Below are positions 24,369 to 35,224 of a DNA stretch of 64,000 nt, piece by piece. The translations under genes were made by a program, and so were the position numbers. The notes below the pieces were generated by a model that ran no database searches, was not told the DNA's origin, and worked only from the letters and a program-made list of their open reading frames with translations. The stretch is from DATFQE01 sp963733845. Lineage in GTDB: Bacteria; Actinomycetota; Thermoleophilia; Gaiellales; Gaiellaceae. Positions within the stretch are counted from its first letter, which is position 1; each line of letters starts with the position of its first letter. The stretch is taken from the NCBI GenBank assembly GCA_963733845.1, contig CAVTEM010000007.1, positions 310,001 to 374,000 of the forward strand, given 5' to 3'.

Positions 24369-27129
24369 GTGGAGTTCAGGCTGTTGGGGCCGCTGGAGGT
24401 GCTGGGCGACGACGGCACGCCCGTGCAGCTCGGTGGGGCGAGGCCGCGGGCGCTGCTCGCGCAGCTGCTGCTCCGCCCGAACGAGGCGGTCTCGACCGAC
24501 CGGCTGATCGACGGGGTCTGGGGTGAGTCGCCGCCGAGCTCGGCCCCGGGGGCGTTGCAGGTGCACGTCCACGCGCTGCGCAAGGCGCTTGGCGCCGACA
24601 GGATCCTGACCCGCGCGCCCGGGTACCTCGTCCGCGTCGAGGAGGACGAGCTCGACGTCCGTCGCTTCGAGCGGCTACTCGCGGAGGGCAAGCCCCGTGA
24701 GGCGCTCGCGCTGTGGCGCGGCCCCGCGCTCGCCGACCTCGCCTTCGAGCCGTTCGCCCAGGCGGCGGTTGCCCGCCTCGAGGAGGCCCGCCTCGCCGCC
24801 CTCGAGGCGCGCCTCGACCTCGACCTCGAACAGGGACGGCATGCAGCGCTCGCCGGCGAGCTCGAGGCCCTCGTCGAGGCGCACCCACACCGCGAGCAGC
24901 TCCGGTCGATGCAGATGCTCGCGCTCTATCGGAGCGGCCGCCACGCCGACGCGCTCGCCGCCTACCGTGACGCGCGTAGCGCGCTGAACGAGCTCGGGCT
25001 CGAGCCCTCACCCGAGCTGCGCGCGCTCGAGCGCCGGATCCTCGAACACGATCCGAACCTCGGGGCGGCCACCCCACCTTCGGAGTCCGACGGCGCCCGC
25101 CTCATCGGCCGCGAGCTCGAGCTCGCGGCCGTGACTGCGCTCCTTCGCCGAGGCGACGTGCGACTGGTGACGCTCACGGGCATCGGCGGGGTCGGCAAGA
25201 CGAGCCTCGCGCGGGCCGCCGCCGTCCAGATCGGCGGTGCGGTCGAGGTCGATCTCGCGCCGCTCGCCGACTCGGAGCTCGTGCTCTCGGCCGTGGCTCA
25301 GGCTCTCGGTGTCGAGGAGGCGGCGGGGCGGCCGCTCCTCGAGGACGTGAGCGCCGCGCTCCACGAGACCAGCCTGCTGGTGCTCGACAACCTCGAGCAC
25401 CTTCCCGGTGCGTTTCCGCTCGTCGCCCAGCTGGTCGCAGCCGCCCGCAGCCTGCGCGTCCTCGCCACCAGCCGCGTGCCCCTCCGCATCCGCGAGGAGC
25501 ACGAGTACCGCGTCCCGCTCCTGCCGGCGCCTGCCCTCGGCGAGGACGAGGTCTCTGCGATCTCGGGCTTCGCAGCGGTGCAGCTCTACGTCGAGCGCGC
25601 CGGCGCGTCCGTCCCGGATTTCCAGCTGGTCGAGAGCAACGCACACGCGGTCGCCCGCATCTGCCGGGCGCTCGACGGCCTGCCGCTCGCGATCGAGCTC
25701 GCCGCAGCCCGCGTTCGCGTCCTCGGCCCCGAGGGCACCGCGAACCGGCTTGGCCAGAGCCTCGCCCTGCTGACCCGAAGCGCGCCGGACCTCCCGGAGC
25801 GCCAGCGCTCGCTCCGGGCGACGATCGAGTGGAGCGTCGACCTGCTGGACGAGGACGCCGAGCACGTCTTCGACGCACTCGGCGTCTTCGCGGGCAGCGC
25901 CACGCTCGACGCGCTGGAGGCCGTCGCCGAGCCGGGAACGGACGTCCCGCTCGCGCTCGAGGTGCTCCTCGACACCGGCCTCGCTCGCCACGAAGCGGAC
26001 ACCGCCGGGGAGCCTCGCTTCACGATGCTCGAGACGATTCGCGAGTACGCCTTGGAGAGGCTTACCGAGCGCGGAAGCCTGGAGGCGACGCGCAGCCGTC
26101 ACGCGCAGTACTTCGTCGGAGCGCTCACCCGGGCCGACTTCGCTCGCCGCGACGACCCAGCCACGTACGCGATCCAGGCCCTCGCTCCCGACCGCGACAA
26201 CTTCCGCCGAGCTCTCGACCATCTGGCGGAGACGGAGGACGTCAGTAGCCTCGTCCGCCTCACGCACGCGCTGCTCGAGTTCTGGCGGCGCACGGGTGCG
26301 ATCGAGGAGGGAATCCAGCGGTTCGAGCTCGCGGTCGCGAGTGCGCCGGCCGACGACGACGAGCTCCGGGCGAAAGCGTTCCACGGGCTCGGCGTTTTCC
26401 TCTACGTCAGCGGGGAGCTCGAAGCATCCACGGGCCCGATGGACGAGGCCATCCGGCACTACGAGCGGCACGGCGACGCGCTGCTGCTGGGCCGATCGTT
26501 GGTGATGCGGGCCGCCTCGGCAAACAACCTCGACGACCTCGATCGCGCCCTGGAGCTCCAGCAGCGCGCCGTCGTCCTGCTGCGCGAGGCCGGCGACAGG
26601 GTCGGCCTCGGACGCGCTCTGATCGGCCTCGCGTCCTCGAGCTCGAAGCGGGGCGACGAGACCGCGGCGGAAGGCCATCTCGACGAAGCGCGCGCGTTGT
26701 TCCAGGCGGCCGGCGACCGTGAGTTCGAGGGCTTCACACTTGATGATGCTCGCGCACAAGGCCCTGCTCCGAGGTGCGGACGACCTCAGCGGCGAGCGGC
26801 TGGTCGGAGCGCTCGACATCGCGACGGAAGTCGACGATCTGGAGACCGTCGCCTGCGTGTTGGTCATCGCCGCCGAGATCGCCCGCCGAGAAGGTCTCGT
26901 CGAGGAGGCAGCCAGGCTCCTGGGCTCTTCGCGGACGACCTTCGCGCTGTTCGGCGAGGCACGCTGGGAGATGGAACGCGATCACTGGGAGCCGACGCTC
27001 GACGCCCTCGCCCAGACCCTCCCATCGGCGCAGATCGAACAGCTGCGGTCGGAGGGAGCGTCACGTCCGGTCGAGGAGTCGGTCGCGGCTGCACGTGCTG
27101 CCGCCTCGCGGGCTCGGGCGACCGATTAG
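24369..27129 (+). CDS. AfsR/SARP-type transcriptional regulator (BTAD plus NB-ARC-like ATPase plus TPR; one frame break)
   Basis: About 920 codons. The N-terminus is an OmpR-like winged helix (MEFRLLGPLEVLGDDGTPVQ; PGALQVHVHALRKALG), followed by the bacterial transcriptional activation domain to about residue 240 (MQMLALYRSGRHADALAAYR). Then comes an ATPase with a Walker A (LTGIGGVGKTSLARAA), LVLDNLEHL as Walker B, RVLATSR, and GLPLAIELAAAR. A TPR-like C-terminal half follows. Such proteins switch on target genes after an ATP-dependent signal. GTG 24369. The frame shifts by +1 near 26742. It probably controls the divergent cupin/membrane operon. Confidence 0.9.
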
Positions 27130-27191
27130 TTTTCGTCTCCGACCGGGTCTACCCCCTGAGGCTTCACGAAAGCGACGGCAAGGAGGGACGG

Positions 27192-28307
27192 ATGAGCAAA
27201 GTTCGCCTGCTGGTGGGCACCCGGAAGGGTGCCTTCGTGCTGACGGCTGACGGAACGCGGGACGACTGGGACGTCCGCGGGCCGTTCTTCACGGGTTGGG
27301 AGATGTACCACGTCAACGGGTCTCCGGCCGATCCCGACCGGATCTACGCGTCGCAGACGAGCGGATGGTTCGGGCAGATCGTTCAGCGCTCCGACGACGG
27401 CGGGGAGACGTGGGAGCCGGTCGGCAACGAGTTCGCCTATCAGGGCGAGGCGGGGACACATCAGTGGTACGACGGCACGCAGCATCCGTGGGAGTTCGCC
27501 CGCGTCTGGCACCTAGAACCGTCGCTCACCGACCCGGACACGGTCTACGCCGGCGCCGAGGACGCGGCACTCTTCAAGTCCGAGGACGGCGGCCAGTCGT
27601 GGAAGGAGCTTCCCGGGCTGCGCACGCACACGACGGGTGAGCAGTGGCAGCCGGGCGCCGGCGGGCTGTGCCTGCACACGATTCTCATCCACCCCGAGAA
27701 CCCCGACCGGATCACCGTGGCGATCTCCGCGGCCGGCACGTTCCGCACCGAGGACGGCGGCGAGACCTGGCAGCCGATCAACAAGGGGCTGCGCTCGCGC
27801 GAGCTGCCGGACGAGGAGCGTGAGGTCGGTCACTGCGTCCACCGGATCGCGATGAACGAGTCGCGACCCGACGTCTTGTTCATGCAGAAGCACTGGCACG
27901 TGATGCGGAGCGACGACGGCGGCGACTCCTGGCAGAAGGTGAGCGGCAACCTGCCCTCCGACTTCGGCTTCCCGATCGCCGTGCACGCCAACGAGCCCGA
28001 CACCGTGTACGTCGTGCCGATCGAGAGCGACTCCGAGCACATCCCGCCCGAGGGCAAGCTCCGGGTCTACCGCAGCCGGACCGGCGGCAACGAGTGGGAG
28101 GCGCTCACCAAGGGCTTGCCGCAGAGCCACTGCTACGTGAACATCCTTCGCGACGCGATGGCGGTCGACAGCCTCGACCCGTGCGGGATCTACTTCGGGA
28201 CGACCGGCGGCCAGGTGTACGGCTCCTCGGACGGGGGCGACAACTGGACCGCGATCGTGCGCGACCTGCCTGCCGTGCTCTCGGTCGAGGCGCAGCTGCT
28301 GCCGTGA
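27192..28307 (+). CDS. BNR/Asp-box repeat (sialidase/VPS10-like beta-propeller) protein
   Basis: 371-aa protein built from Asp-box repeats, the SxDxGxTW hairpins of sialidase-like propellers: RSDDGGETWEPV, KSEDGGQSWKEL, RTEDGGETWQPI, RSDDGGDSWQKV and SSDGGDNWTAI. Its length fits a single six- or seven-bladed propeller. No signal peptide is present (start SKVRLLVGTRKGAFVL), so it is probably cytoplasmic, and catalytic sialidase residues are not evident. ATG 27192 has a GGAGGGA site. The stop codon overlaps the GTG of a MoaD-like gene, a pairing that suggests a shared function. Confidence 0.85.
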   Translation: MSKVRLLVGTRKGAFVLTADGTRDDWDVRGPFFTGWEMYHVNGSPADPDRIYASQTSGWFGQIVQRSDDGGETWEPVGNEFAYQGEAGTHQWYDGTQHPWEFARVWHLEPSLTDPDTVYAGAEDAALFKSEDGGQSWKELPGLRTHTTGEQWQPGAGGLCLHTILIHPENPDRITVAISAAGTFRTEDGGETWQPINKGLRSRELPDEEREVGHCVHRIAMNESRPDVLFMQKHWHVMRSDDGGDSWQKVSGNLPSDFGFPIAVHANEPDTVYVVPIESDSEHIPPEGKLRVYRSRTGGNEWEALTKGLPQSHCYVNILRDAMAVDSLDPCGIYFGTTGGQVYGSSDGGDNWTAIVRDLPAVLSVEAQLLP

Positions 28308-28600
28308 TCCGGGTGACGCTCCCCCACCACCTGCGCACCCTGGCGCGCGTCGACGGGGAGGTGAGCCTGGACGTCGACGGGCGACCGACGACGCGCGCCG
28401 TCCTCGACGCGCTCGAAGAGAGCTATCCGGTGCTACGCGGGACGATTCGCGACCAGCGGACCGCCGAACGCCGCGACTTCATCCGCTTCTTCGCGTGCGG
28501 GCAGGACTTATCGCTCGACCCCGCCGACGACCCGCTGCCCGACGCGGTGGCGTCAGGCGCGGAGCCGTTTCGCGTGGTCGGCGCGATGGCGGGCGGCTGA
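28304..28600 (+). CDS. MoaD/ThiS family ubiquitin-like sulfur carrier protein
   Basis: 98-aa beta-grasp protein. It starts with IRVTLPHHLRTLARVDGEVS and TTRAVLDALEESYPVLRGTI and ends in a terminal Gly-Gly (GAMAGG), the residues adenylated and thiocarboxylated in MoaD/ThiS proteins. A role as sulfur donor to molybdopterin or another cofactor is known for the family; no partner gene other than the BNR protein is nearby. GTG 28304 overlaps the preceding stop by 4 nt. Confidence 0.85.
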   Translation: MIRVTLPHHLRTLARVDGEVSLDVDGRPTTRAVLDALEESYPVLRGTIRDQRTAERRDFIRFFACGQDLSLDPADDPLPDAVASGAEPFRVVGAMAGG

Positions 28601-28612
28601 TCCCAGAAAGTC

Positions 28613-28638
28613 GGAGGCGGGCCGAGCGGCCCGCCTCC
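28613..28638. terminator. Hairpin terminator between convergent genes
   Basis: Perfect 11-bp stem GGAGGCGGGCC / GGCCCGCCTCC with loop GAGC, between the MoaD-like stop (28600) and the MBL-fold stop (28663). Confidence 0.75.
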
Positions 28639-28662
28639 TGGCGGGAATGTCCCTCGAGCGGT

Positions 28663-29331
28663 CTAGGCAGAGGACAACGCGCGCTCGAGGGCGGCCCGGT
28701 CGGTCGGCCCACCGTGCGTCGCAAGCACGTGCTCGACCGGCAACTCGAGCAGCGGGCGCAACCCCTCGGCGATCTCCTCGCGCGTCGCGCCAGGGGGGAG
28801 CCACCTCTCGTTGATCTCGAGGCCCTGACCGAAGTCGACGAGCGTGTCGCCGGAGATCACCGCACGCTGGCTCTCGACCCAGAGCACAGTGTCGTTCGGC
28901 TTATGCCCGGGGAACACGTCGGCACCGAACGGCAGCCGGTCGGATGGCGAGTACGGGCGAGCCTCGCCTTTCTTCTCGCGAAGCAGCCAGACGAGGTCGG
29001 GACTGCCGTCGCCGGCCTGCTCGGCGGTGACGCCGTACGTGTCCATGAGGTACTGCGCGGTGTCGGGCAGCGGCGTGAACACAGGCACGCCGAGCCGCTC
29101 CACGAGGCGCTGTGCGTCCCGCTCGTGCCACGGCGCGGTGAGCACGATCGCCGTCTCGCGCTCGGCCGCGAGCGCCTCGATCTCGCTCGGCACGCCCAGC
29201 GGGTCGAACAGCAGCAGGCGTTCGTCGTCGTCGATCGCGTAGGACGAGACGTTCTGGTCCCACGGCTCGCTCGACTCCCAGGCCGGATGGGGTGCCTGCC
29301 AGTGCCACAGGCCCGGACGCAACTCGCGCAC
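28663..29331 (-). CDS. Metallo-beta-lactamase-fold hydrolase
   Basis: 222-aa soluble protein with an MBL-like fold: an initial strand pair (SSYAIDDDERLLLFDPLG), a degenerate metal motif (TAPWHERDAQRLVERLG instead of HxHxDH), VFPGHKPND, VISGDTLVD with the conserved Asp, and the terminal VEHVLATHGGP with a final His. The reduced ligand set resembles the glyoxalase-like MBL subgroup; catalytic activity is uncertain. The GTG start at 29331 follows TAGCAT by 6 nt, so the transcript is probably leaderless. Confidence 0.82.
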   Translation of the reverse strand: MRELRPGLWHWQAPHPAWESSEPWDQNVSSYAIDDDERLLLFDPLGVPSEIEALAAERETAIVLTAPWHERDAQRLVERLGVPVFTPLPDTAQYLMDTYGVTAEQAGDGSPDLVWLLREKKGEARPYSPSDRLPFGADVFPGHKPNDTVLWVESQRAVISGDTLVDFGQGLEINERWLPPGATREEIAEGLRPLLELPVEHVLATHGGPTDRAALERALSSA

Positions 29332-29337
29332 GGCGCG

Positions 29338-29343
29338 ATGCTA
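29338..29343 (-). promoter_or_regulatory. -10 element of a leaderless promoter (MBL-fold gene)
   Basis: TAGCAT, then CGCGCC, then GTG at 29331 on the minus strand. Confidence 0.5.
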
Positions 29344-29386
29344 CTGACCCTGTGCTCTCGATGAGGGCCGACAAGTCGAACCCGAC

Positions 29387-29392
29387 TAGCCT
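29387..29392 (+). promoter_or_regulatory. Candidate -10 element for the cupin gene at 29425
   Basis: TAGCCT, 32 nt before the ATG, which leaves a short leader containing the GGAGGT ribosome-binding site. The same hexamer precedes kdpD. Confidence 0.35.
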
Positions 29393-29424
29393 CTCCGAGC
29401 AACGGTCCCGACACGGAGGTGCGC

Positions 29425-30000
29425 ATGAGCTCGGAAGCCCGGCTCGTCGAAAAGCACGGCGGTCTCATTCCCGAGGGAGAAGGCTGGTACGTCGTCAACG
29501 CACGCGATTCGCGCTGGTGGGGCAACGAAAAGTTTGGCTTGATCACGTCGTTCGAAGGCGACGACGGCGCCCGCTTCGAGGAGTTCGGGATCAACATCCG
29601 AGTGCTCGAGCCGGGACAGCCGAACGCCCTGTACCACGGCGAGAGCGGACAGGAGGACTTCCTCGTCCTCTTCGGCAAGTGCCTGCTGCTCGTCGAAGGC
29701 GAGGAACGCCAGCTCGAGCAGTGGGATTTCGTCCACTGCCCGCCGATGACGGAACACATCTGCGTCGGAGCCGGCGACGGCCCCTGCGCGATCCTCATGG
29801 TCGGCACCAGGCCGGCAGACCCGGAGCAGGAGAAACTGCTGTATCCAGTCGCCGACGTCGCGCTCCGGCACAACGCCGGAGTCGAGCGGGAGACGACTTC
29901 GGGGGACGAGGCGTACGCAGACACCCCGGATTGGGGCGGCGGGCGCTTTCCGAAAGAGGTCTTTCCGACCTCTGAGCTGACGAATAGACCACGTACCTGA
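29425..30000 (+). CDS. Cupin-domain protein
   Basis: 191-aa cytoplasmic protein. The cupin core spans about residues 60-130: GINIRVLEPGQPNALYHGES, QEDFLVLFGKCLLLVEGEER, then QWDFVHCPPMTEHICVGAG, with His/Glu positions fitting a metal site. The tail (VERETTSGDEAYADTPDWGG) is acidic and typical of a group of actinobacterial cupins of unknown substrate. ATG 29425 has a GGAGGT site; an in-frame GTG lies two codons upstream. It is transcribed divergently from the MBL gene at 28663. Confidence 0.85.
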   Translation: MSSEARLVEKHGGLIPEGEGWYVVNARDSRWWGNEKFGLITSFEGDDGARFEEFGINIRVLEPGQPNALYHGESGQEDFLVLFGKCLLLVEGEERQLEQWDFVHCPPMTEHICVGAGDGPCAILMVGTRPADPEQEKLLYPVADVALRHNAGVERETTSGDEAYADTPDWGGGRFPKEVFPTSELTNRPRT

Positions 30001-30035
30001 CGGCACCGACGTTGTAGCCGACCGGCCCCCGAGGG

Positions 30036-30989
30036 ATGATCCAGGGTATGCCGGTAAGGCCGCAGCCTGTGCTCGTCGTATTTCTTGTTCTTGTCCTTGG
30101 GCTCGTGCCGGCCGGGTCGGCGAGTCACGTCACTACGAGCGCGTCGCGCGGGAAGATCATCTTCGTCAACGTGGAGCAGGGCGACGGAGTCGTGATGAAG
30201 TTCGGCTCGACGGTTGTCGTGTCCGACGTTGGTGAGCATCGCGCCGAGAACGTCGACGAAGCGCTGCGGAGCGTGAACGCCAAAAAGATCGACGTCGTGA
30301 TCCTCAGTCACCCGCACCAGGATCATGTGAAGAACCTGGTCAAACTCGTGCGGACATTCGGCTGGGAGATCGAGCTCGCCGTGATCAGCGAATCCGCCTA
30401 CTGGTTCGGCCCAGATACGAACAAGGACGTCCGCGACCTCCTGCGCGACGCAGATATCCAGATCGAGTCCGCCGACCGCGGCGAGCGCTTCCACTGGGGC
30501 GGCGGCGACTGGATGATCCTCAACCCGCCCCGCGGCGATTTCATCGGCGGCAAGTCACAGGCAGCGAACGTCTCGATCGCTTACCTGCTCACCTTCAACG
30601 GCATTCGGGCGCTCTTCACCGGCGACGTCGAACCAAAGGTCGCAGGCAAGATCGCAGCACTGCTCAAACATGTCGTCGATGAGCCCATCGACATCTTTCT
30701 CGCAACTCACCACGGATCCGCCGCCGGCTCCGTGCAGGAACTCCTCGATGTCGCAAAACCACGGTGGGCGGTCCTCTCCAGCGGACCAAACACGTACCAG
30801 CACCCACATCCGGAAGCCATTCAGCGACTGAAACAGAGCGGCGCGACGCTCTGGTGCACCGACACGAACGGCAGCATCACCGCCCGCATCTCTGCCGCCG
30901 GCCGACTCACTTGGCGGACAAGCCGCCAGAAAGCACCCTGGTGGTCAGGCCGCGACAAGCAGCAAAACGGCACCTGCGTCGGGCGATAA
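30036..30989 (+). CDS. Secreted ComEC/Rec2-type metallo-beta-lactamase-domain protein
   Basis: 317-aa protein with an N-terminal signal peptide or anchor (VLVVFLVLVLGLVPAGSA) and an MBL domain of the ComEC C-terminal type: FVNVEQGDGVVMKFG, then ILSHPHQDHVKNL (HxHxDH metal site), ANVSIAYLLTFNGIRALFTG with the ligand Asp in TGDVE, and LATHHGSAAGS. In ComEC such domains are linked to DNA handling at the cell surface; stand-alone secreted forms may be nucleases or phosphodiesterases. The start is ATG 30036 or ATG 30048. Base composition is lower in GC than its neighbours. Confidence 0.85.
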   Translation: MIQGMPVRPQPVLVVFLVLVLGLVPAGSASHVTTSASRGKIIFVNVEQGDGVVMKFGSTVVVSDVGEHRAENVDEALRSVNAKKIDVVILSHPHQDHVKNLVKLVRTFGWEIELAVISESAYWFGPDTNKDVRDLLRDADIQIESADRGERFHWGGGDWMILNPPRGDFIGGKSQAANVSIAYLLTFNGIRALFTGDVEPKVAGKIAALLKHVVDEPIDIFLATHHGSAAGSVQELLDVAKPRWAVLSSGPNTYQHPHPEAIQRLKQSGATLWCTDTNGSITARISAAGRLTWRTSRQKAPWWSGRDKQQNGTCVGR

Positions 30990-31164
30990 CCACCTCAACG
31001 TCGCCCAGCTATGCGTTGGATCGGATTGCCATAGACCTGATCACACCCGACCATCCGGCGCTAGCGAGCAGGCGAGAAGCTTCAGCCGCGCGCGGGGGCG
31101 CTGAAACCTGGACGTCCGACGAATGACCGCTGGGGCTCTCCACGGCGACCTCGCCGTTAGCAGG

Positions 31165-31205
31165 GCGTCAAGAAGTACGCCAGGCGCGTAGAGCTTGCGT
31201 CAAGA
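31165..31205. promoter_or_regulatory. Direct repeat upstream of the kdp operon
   Basis: GCGTCAAGA at 31165-31173 and 31197-31205, 32 nt apart (three helical turns), upstream of the likely kdp promoter at 31232. Phased direct repeats are typical of OmpR-family binding sites, so this is a candidate KdpE site. The rest of 30990-31244 shows no gene. Confidence 0.4.
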
Positions 31206-31231
31206 CGCGTGTCACACGCGGATCGCGGGGC

Positions 31232-31237
31232 TAGACC
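31232..31237 (+). promoter_or_regulatory. Candidate -10 element of the kdp operon
   Basis: TAGACC (within CTAGACCT), 7 nt before the GTG at 31245 of the first small kdp gene. It fits the leaderless pattern of the window, though its last base departs from TANNNT. Confidence 0.4.
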
Positions 31238-31244
31238 TCTTGGT

Positions 31245-31349
31245 GTGCGTGACCTCGTGTTCGTCGCTCTTGTCGTTGGCTTCTTCGCGCTCGCCGTCGT
31301 GCTCGTGCATGCCTGCGAGCTAATCCTCCGCGGCCGGAGCGGCCAGTGA
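31245..31349 (+). CDS. Kdp-leader membrane microprotein (34 aa)
   Basis: GTG-initiated ORF encoding one hydrophobic helix (MRDLVFVALVVGFFALAVVL) and a short basic tail ending in RGRSGQ. It is the first gene of the kdp operon; its TGA overlaps the GTG of kdpF by 4 nt. Codons are G/C-ending and the ORF sits in an unbroken chain of overlapping genes, which supports expression. It is not one of the classical kdp products. It may be a single-span subunit or assembly factor like KdpF; this is inference. Confidence 0.65.
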   Translation: MRDLVFVALVVGFFALAVVLVHACELILRGRSGQ

Positions 31350-31438
31350 GCTGGGAGAACGCCGTCGCACTCGTGCTCGCGGTCGCCGTCCTCGTGTACC
31401 TCGTCTACGCCCTGTTGGCGCCCGAGAAGCTCGGGTGA
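31346..31438 (+). CDS. kdpF: K(+)-transporting ATPase small subunit KdpF
   Basis: 30-aa single-span membrane peptide (SWENAVALVLAVAVLVYLVY, then ALLAPEKLG). It matches KdpF in length and in the terminal YALLxPEKx motif. KdpF stabilises the KdpABC complex in the membrane. GTG 31346 overlaps the stop of the preceding microprotein, and its own TGA overlaps the GTG of the next one. Confidence 0.9.
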   Translation: MSWENAVALVLAVAVLVYLVYALLAPEKLG

Positions 31439-31536
31439 CCCTTCTCCGCGAAGCGATCGTCGTCCTGGCGACAGCCGTCGGGCTCGCGCTCACGTTCGGC
31501 ACGCCGACCCTCCTCACCCGCGAGCTCAGGCGATGA
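31435..31536 (+). CDS. Second kdp-associated membrane microprotein (33 aa)
   Basis: GTG-initiated ORF between kdpF and kdpA, overlapping both by 4 nt (GTGA and ATGA). The product has one hydrophobic helix (EAIVVLATAVGLALTFGTPT) flanked by basic residues and ends in TRELRR. No known kdp subunit occupies this position. The tight coupling implies production in stoichiometry with KdpA, so a structural or regulatory microprotein of the pump is plausible. Confidence 0.65.
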   Translation: MTLLREAIVVLATAVGLALTFGTPTLLTRELRR

Positions 31537-33205
31537 GCGGGGCTAACTGGCTCCAGCTGCTGGCCCTCGTCGCCGGTGTCCTCGTCATCGCTCGAGCCCT
31601 CGGCCCGTACCTCGCGCGCGTTCTCACGAACGGCCCAGCGCCGGGCGACCGCGGCTTCCTCCCGGTCGAGCGGGTGATCTACAAGGCGACCGGCGTCGAT
31701 CCGGCCAGAGAGCAGCCGTGGAGCCTCTACGCCCTGTCGCTGCTGGCGTTCAGCGCCGTGTCGGCGCTCGGCCTGTTCGCCCTCCAGCGTCTGCAAGGCG
31801 TCCTGCCGCTCAACCCGACCGACGTCGACTCCGTGCCTCCCGCCCTCGCGTTCAACACCGCCGTCAGCTTCACCACGAACACCAACTGGCAAAACTATGC
31901 GGGCGAGTCGACGATGAGCCATCTCACGCAGATGGCCGGCCTGACCGTGCAGAACTTCATCTCGGCGGCCGTCGGGATCGCCGTCGCAGTCGCGCTCGTC
32001 CGTGGGCTCACACGAAGGCGGTCGGAGACGATCGGCAACTTCTGGGTCGACCTCACGCGCGTCACCATCCGCGTCCTCGTGCCGCTCGCGCTCGTCCTGG
32101 CGCTGATGCTGGCCAGCCAGGGTGTCGTCCAGAGCCTGCGCGGCAGCGCCGAGGCGCGGACCGTCGAGGGGCAGACCCAGGCGATCTACCGCGGTCCCGT
32201 CGCGAGCCAGGAGGCGATCAAGGAGCTCGGTACGAACGGCGGTGGCATCGTCAACGCCAACTCCGCACACCCGTTCGAGAACCCGACGGCGTTCACAAAC
32301 CTGCTCGAGATCCTGGCCCTGCTCGCGATCCCGTTCGCGCTCGCGTACGCGTTCGGGGTCCTCGTCGGCAACCGCCGGCAGGGCTGGGCGATTCTCGCGG
32401 CGATGTTCGTCCTCTGGATCGCCTCGGTCGGTCTCGCCACGGGCTTCGAGCTCGACGGCAACCCGCGCATCGACGCGGCGGCGCCGAACATGGAAGGCAA
32501 GGAGGTGCGGTTCGGCGCCGCCGCCTCCGGCCTGTTCGCGGCCTCGACGACGGGCACCTCGACCGGCGCGGTCAACTCCGCCCACGACAGCTTCACGCCG
32601 CTCGGTGGGGCCGTCCCGCTGGTGAACATGATGTTCGGCGAGGTCTCGCCGGGCGGCGTTGGCGCCGGCCTGTACGGGATGCTCGTGTTCGTCCTCCTGT
32701 CCGTGTTCATCGCGGGTCTGATGGTGGGGCGGACGCCCGAGTACCTGGGCAAGAAGATCCAGGCGACGGAGGTGAAGCTCGTCGCGCTGTACCTGCTCGT
32801 CGTGCCGACGCTGATCCTCGCGTTCGCGGGCGGGTCGGTGCTGCTCGACTCGGCGAAGGCGTCGATCCTCAATCCGGGCCCGCACGGGCTTTCCGAGGTG
32901 GTTTACGCCTTCACGTCGGCGGCCAACAACAACGGCTCCGCGTTCGGCGGCCTGACCGGGAACACGGATTGGTTCAACACCACGCTTGGCCTCGCGATGC
33001 TCGCGGGCCGGTTCCTGCCGATCGTGCTGGTGCTGGCGCTGGCTGGCTCGCTGGCCCGCAAGCAGCCCGTGCCGGCGACGGCGGGCACCTTCCCCACCGA
33101 CGGCGCGCTGTTCGTCGGCCTGCTCGTCGGCGTCGTCCTGATCGTCGTGGCTCTGACCTACTTTCCGGTGCTCGCGCTCGCGCCGATCCTCGAGTACCTG
33201 AGCCT

Positions 33206-33209
<4 letters not shown>
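31533..33209 (+). CDS. kdpA: K(+)-transporting ATPase subunit A
   Basis: 558-aa channel-like subunit of the KdpFABC high-affinity potassium pump, with about ten membrane helices. The four pore-loop regions are recognisable (FTTNTNWQNYAGES, LGTNGGGIVNANSAHPFEN, TGTSTGAVNSAHDSFTPLGG, SAANNNGSAFGGLTGNT), each supplying backbone carbonyls of the selectivity filter. Length fits the family. The ATG overlaps the upstream microprotein stop; the TGA overlaps the kdpB GTG. Confidence 0.98.

Positions 33210-35220
<2,011 letters not shown>

Positions 35221-35224
<4 letters not shown>

Noticed and set aside
31320..32885. Long ORF on the minus strand opposite kdpA
   Set aside because: It is a GC-rich shadow of kdpA, full of Arg, Glu and His, with no recognisable domain; the plus strand carries an unmistakable KdpA.
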